A stretch of DNA of 64,000 bases from Archivesica marissinica (taxonomy: Eukaryota > Mollusca > Bivalvia > Venerida > Vesicomyidae): assembly GCA_014843695.1 (NCBI GenBank), contig CM026387.1:78237287-78301286 (forward strand), in the 5' to 3' direction. Of this stretch, positions 62,640 through 64,000 are shown in pieces. Within the stretch, counting starts at the first letter, position 1; each line of letters begins with the position of its first letter. The position numbers and the translations under genes are program-made. A model generated the notes under the pieces. That model saw nothing but the letters and a program-made list of their open reading frames with translations, had not been told where the DNA came from and did no database searches.

Positions 62640-63519
62640 CTGAAAACATAGGAATTTAATTAGGCTATTACAGAGGGATACTACACAGATAAATGACATA
62701 CAAAGGGGGGCTCAATTTATCCAAAATTGGCAAATGATGTACAAAGATGTATGTGAAACTTCAATTAATTCCTTAAATTATAAAAGTCTCTTACTGTTAC
62801 GGACCAACATCATATACATATTAATCTGATTATTTATAACAACATAAACTAATATGGGTTATAAATATGTCTAAATAAATAGAAAACATGTCAACAGTGT
62901 TGTATACTATGCACATACATACTAACTAAACATTAACTTGCCTTGGTATATCTACATTGGTACGACTAGGGTAGCCTGGGAACAGGCGTCGATATATTTT
63001 GCCTAGTCAGTCAAATACATATATTTTAACATCGATATATTAATTGGGCCGTAATGAGTTTCTGATCATGTCATTTTGCCAGAAGTTAAAAAGTGAAATA
63101 TCAACAGACTGGCATCCAAGCTACGACTAGGGTAGTTCTTACATATTCTCTGACTAGTTAAGAATATAACTCTTGGATAAGAGAAGAGGACAACCGTAAG
63201 CTGTATAGCTTTCCGTCCAATTCCTTATTGTAATTGTTGTAAATGTATATGTAGAAAAGAAATATGTTTAAACTAGATATTGAATAAACTGAAATACAGT
63301 GCAACTCTGCTAACAATGTTTTTCTTCAACATTGAACATGGCTCTTTAGGCTAAATGCCAGATTTCAAACTTAAGCAGAACAAATGTTCACCAAGACTAC
63401 AATGGTCACAATAATGATGATGATGAATATACCCCTCTAACCAACTTATTTTATAAATGATAAAACTTAGTTAGTTTTTGCATAGATACCAGAATGAAGT
63501 ATTCAGAATGACAAAACAG
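62640..63519. other. intron right of exon 1, nothing recognised
   Basis: No exon seen. The word ggtagcctgg/tacgactagggtag occurs twice near 62960 and 63122 as a short dispersed duplication. Confidence 0.45.
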
Positions 63520-63606
63520 TATCCTCTGGGGGGTTTTCGTGCACGGTGTACGTGCTGTACACGAGACCTGGGATTAAAGTCCCATACGAAAGACTATTAA
63601 TTTTCA
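63520..63606 (-). mobile_element. SINE family A internal fragment
   Basis: tgcacggtgtacgtgctgta then gattaaagtcccatacgaaa matches the body of family A. Both ends are missing. Confidence 0.7.
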
Positions 63607-63639
63607 GCCAGCGTCGCATGCAAGGTCTGATGTTATTTT

Positions 63640-64000
63640 TACATGACTTGTGGAAACAAAACGATTAATTGTGTTGATAATTATACATATCTTGGAGTTG
63701 TACTTCAAGAACATTTATATATGAATGTCACTGTCAAGAACATTTATATATGAATGTCACTGTCAAGAACATTTATATATGAATGTCACTGTCAAGAATA
63801 TTGCTCGGATTGCAGGTCAAGCGTTGGGACTGTGTTTACTAAATAATATGGTTCTGTTGTTTGGTCTGTGATAGCATATGGTGCTTACGTTTGGGTTTAC
63901 AAATCCATTTCTTGTATCAGCACTGTTCAAAATGTGCCATGAGATTTTAGCTTGGCGTTGGTAAGATCTCTTAAACTATGTTTGCGCGTTAGTGATTGTA
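63640..64000 (+). mobile_element. LINE fragment running off the window edge
   Basis: Plus-strand words NYTYLGVVLQEHLYMN, then after a 29-bp triplication IARIAGQALGLCLLNN. YLGVxL and AGxALG are typical of the RT thumb region of LINEs. Frame is broken by the triplication and by a stop near 63870. Confidence 0.8.
63708..63795. repeat. 29-bp triplication inside the LINE fragment
   Basis: agaacatttatatatgaatg then tcactgtca starts at 63708, 63737 and 63766, perfect copies. Confidence 0.97.

Noticed and set aside
61636..62208. Frames of Tyr/Ile/His/Thr repeats
   Set aside because: Translation of a TA/CATA/CA microsatellite.
1..64000. Endogenous viral genes or toxin genes
   Set aside because: No capsid, envelope, integrase, viral polymerase or toxin-like frames were recognised; all RT sequence fits non-LTR retrotransposons.

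Overview
The window is a piece of an AT-rich metazoan genome. It has spliced genes with GT-AG introns, tRNA-derived SINEs with target-site duplications, decayed LINE fragments, TIR elements and many minisatellites. The repeat style, with palindromic foldback elements and several Pol III SINE families, suggests an invertebrate, most likely a mollusc or other lophotrochozoan. That placement is an inference; the sequence alone does not fix the species.

One gene occupies almost the whole window on the minus strand: an RNF213-like giant AAA+ ATPase / E3 ubiquitin ligase (mysterin family). I reconstructed 40 consecutive exons from 62639 down to 740. Every exon junction keeps phase with the next, giving 6693 nt or 2231 codons with no in-frame stop. 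The order is: N-terminal arm/linker part (exons 1-15, 62639-33998), the region leading into and including an AAA unit with P-loop SGVGKT (exons 16-27, 28718-17391), the unit with P-loop GETGCGKT and Walker B LFFDEA (exons 28-33, 15157-10712), then the unit with P-loop GKPGSSKS and Walker [11 protein letters not shown] and its sensor region (exons 34-40, 10565-740). The start codon lies beyond the right edge. The RING/E3 module and C-terminus lie beyond the left edge. Two points stand out in the protein: a UBA-like helical segment in exons 13-14, and acidic linkers in exons 25 and 32.

The introns hold everything else. There are large minisatellites: 62-bp units at 2940-4200, 41/43-bp at 5262-7436, 63-bp at 21735-23985, 47-bp at 26650-27310, and 41-bp at 28791-30603. 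There are also SINEs of four families, pogo/Tigger-like TIR elements, a foldback element, six LINE fragments and microsatellites. Long reading frames inside the minisatellites are by-products of the repeats.

The most unusual observation is that at least five of the tandem arrays grow out of an exon edge. Their repeat unit contains a piece of the exon plus its splice site, so the intron carries rows of decoy donors (exons 28, 31, 39) or decoy acceptors (exons 18, 35). Most other arrays start within about 50-270 bp of an exon. No other protein-coding gene, rRNA, functional tRNA or CRISPR array could be supported.
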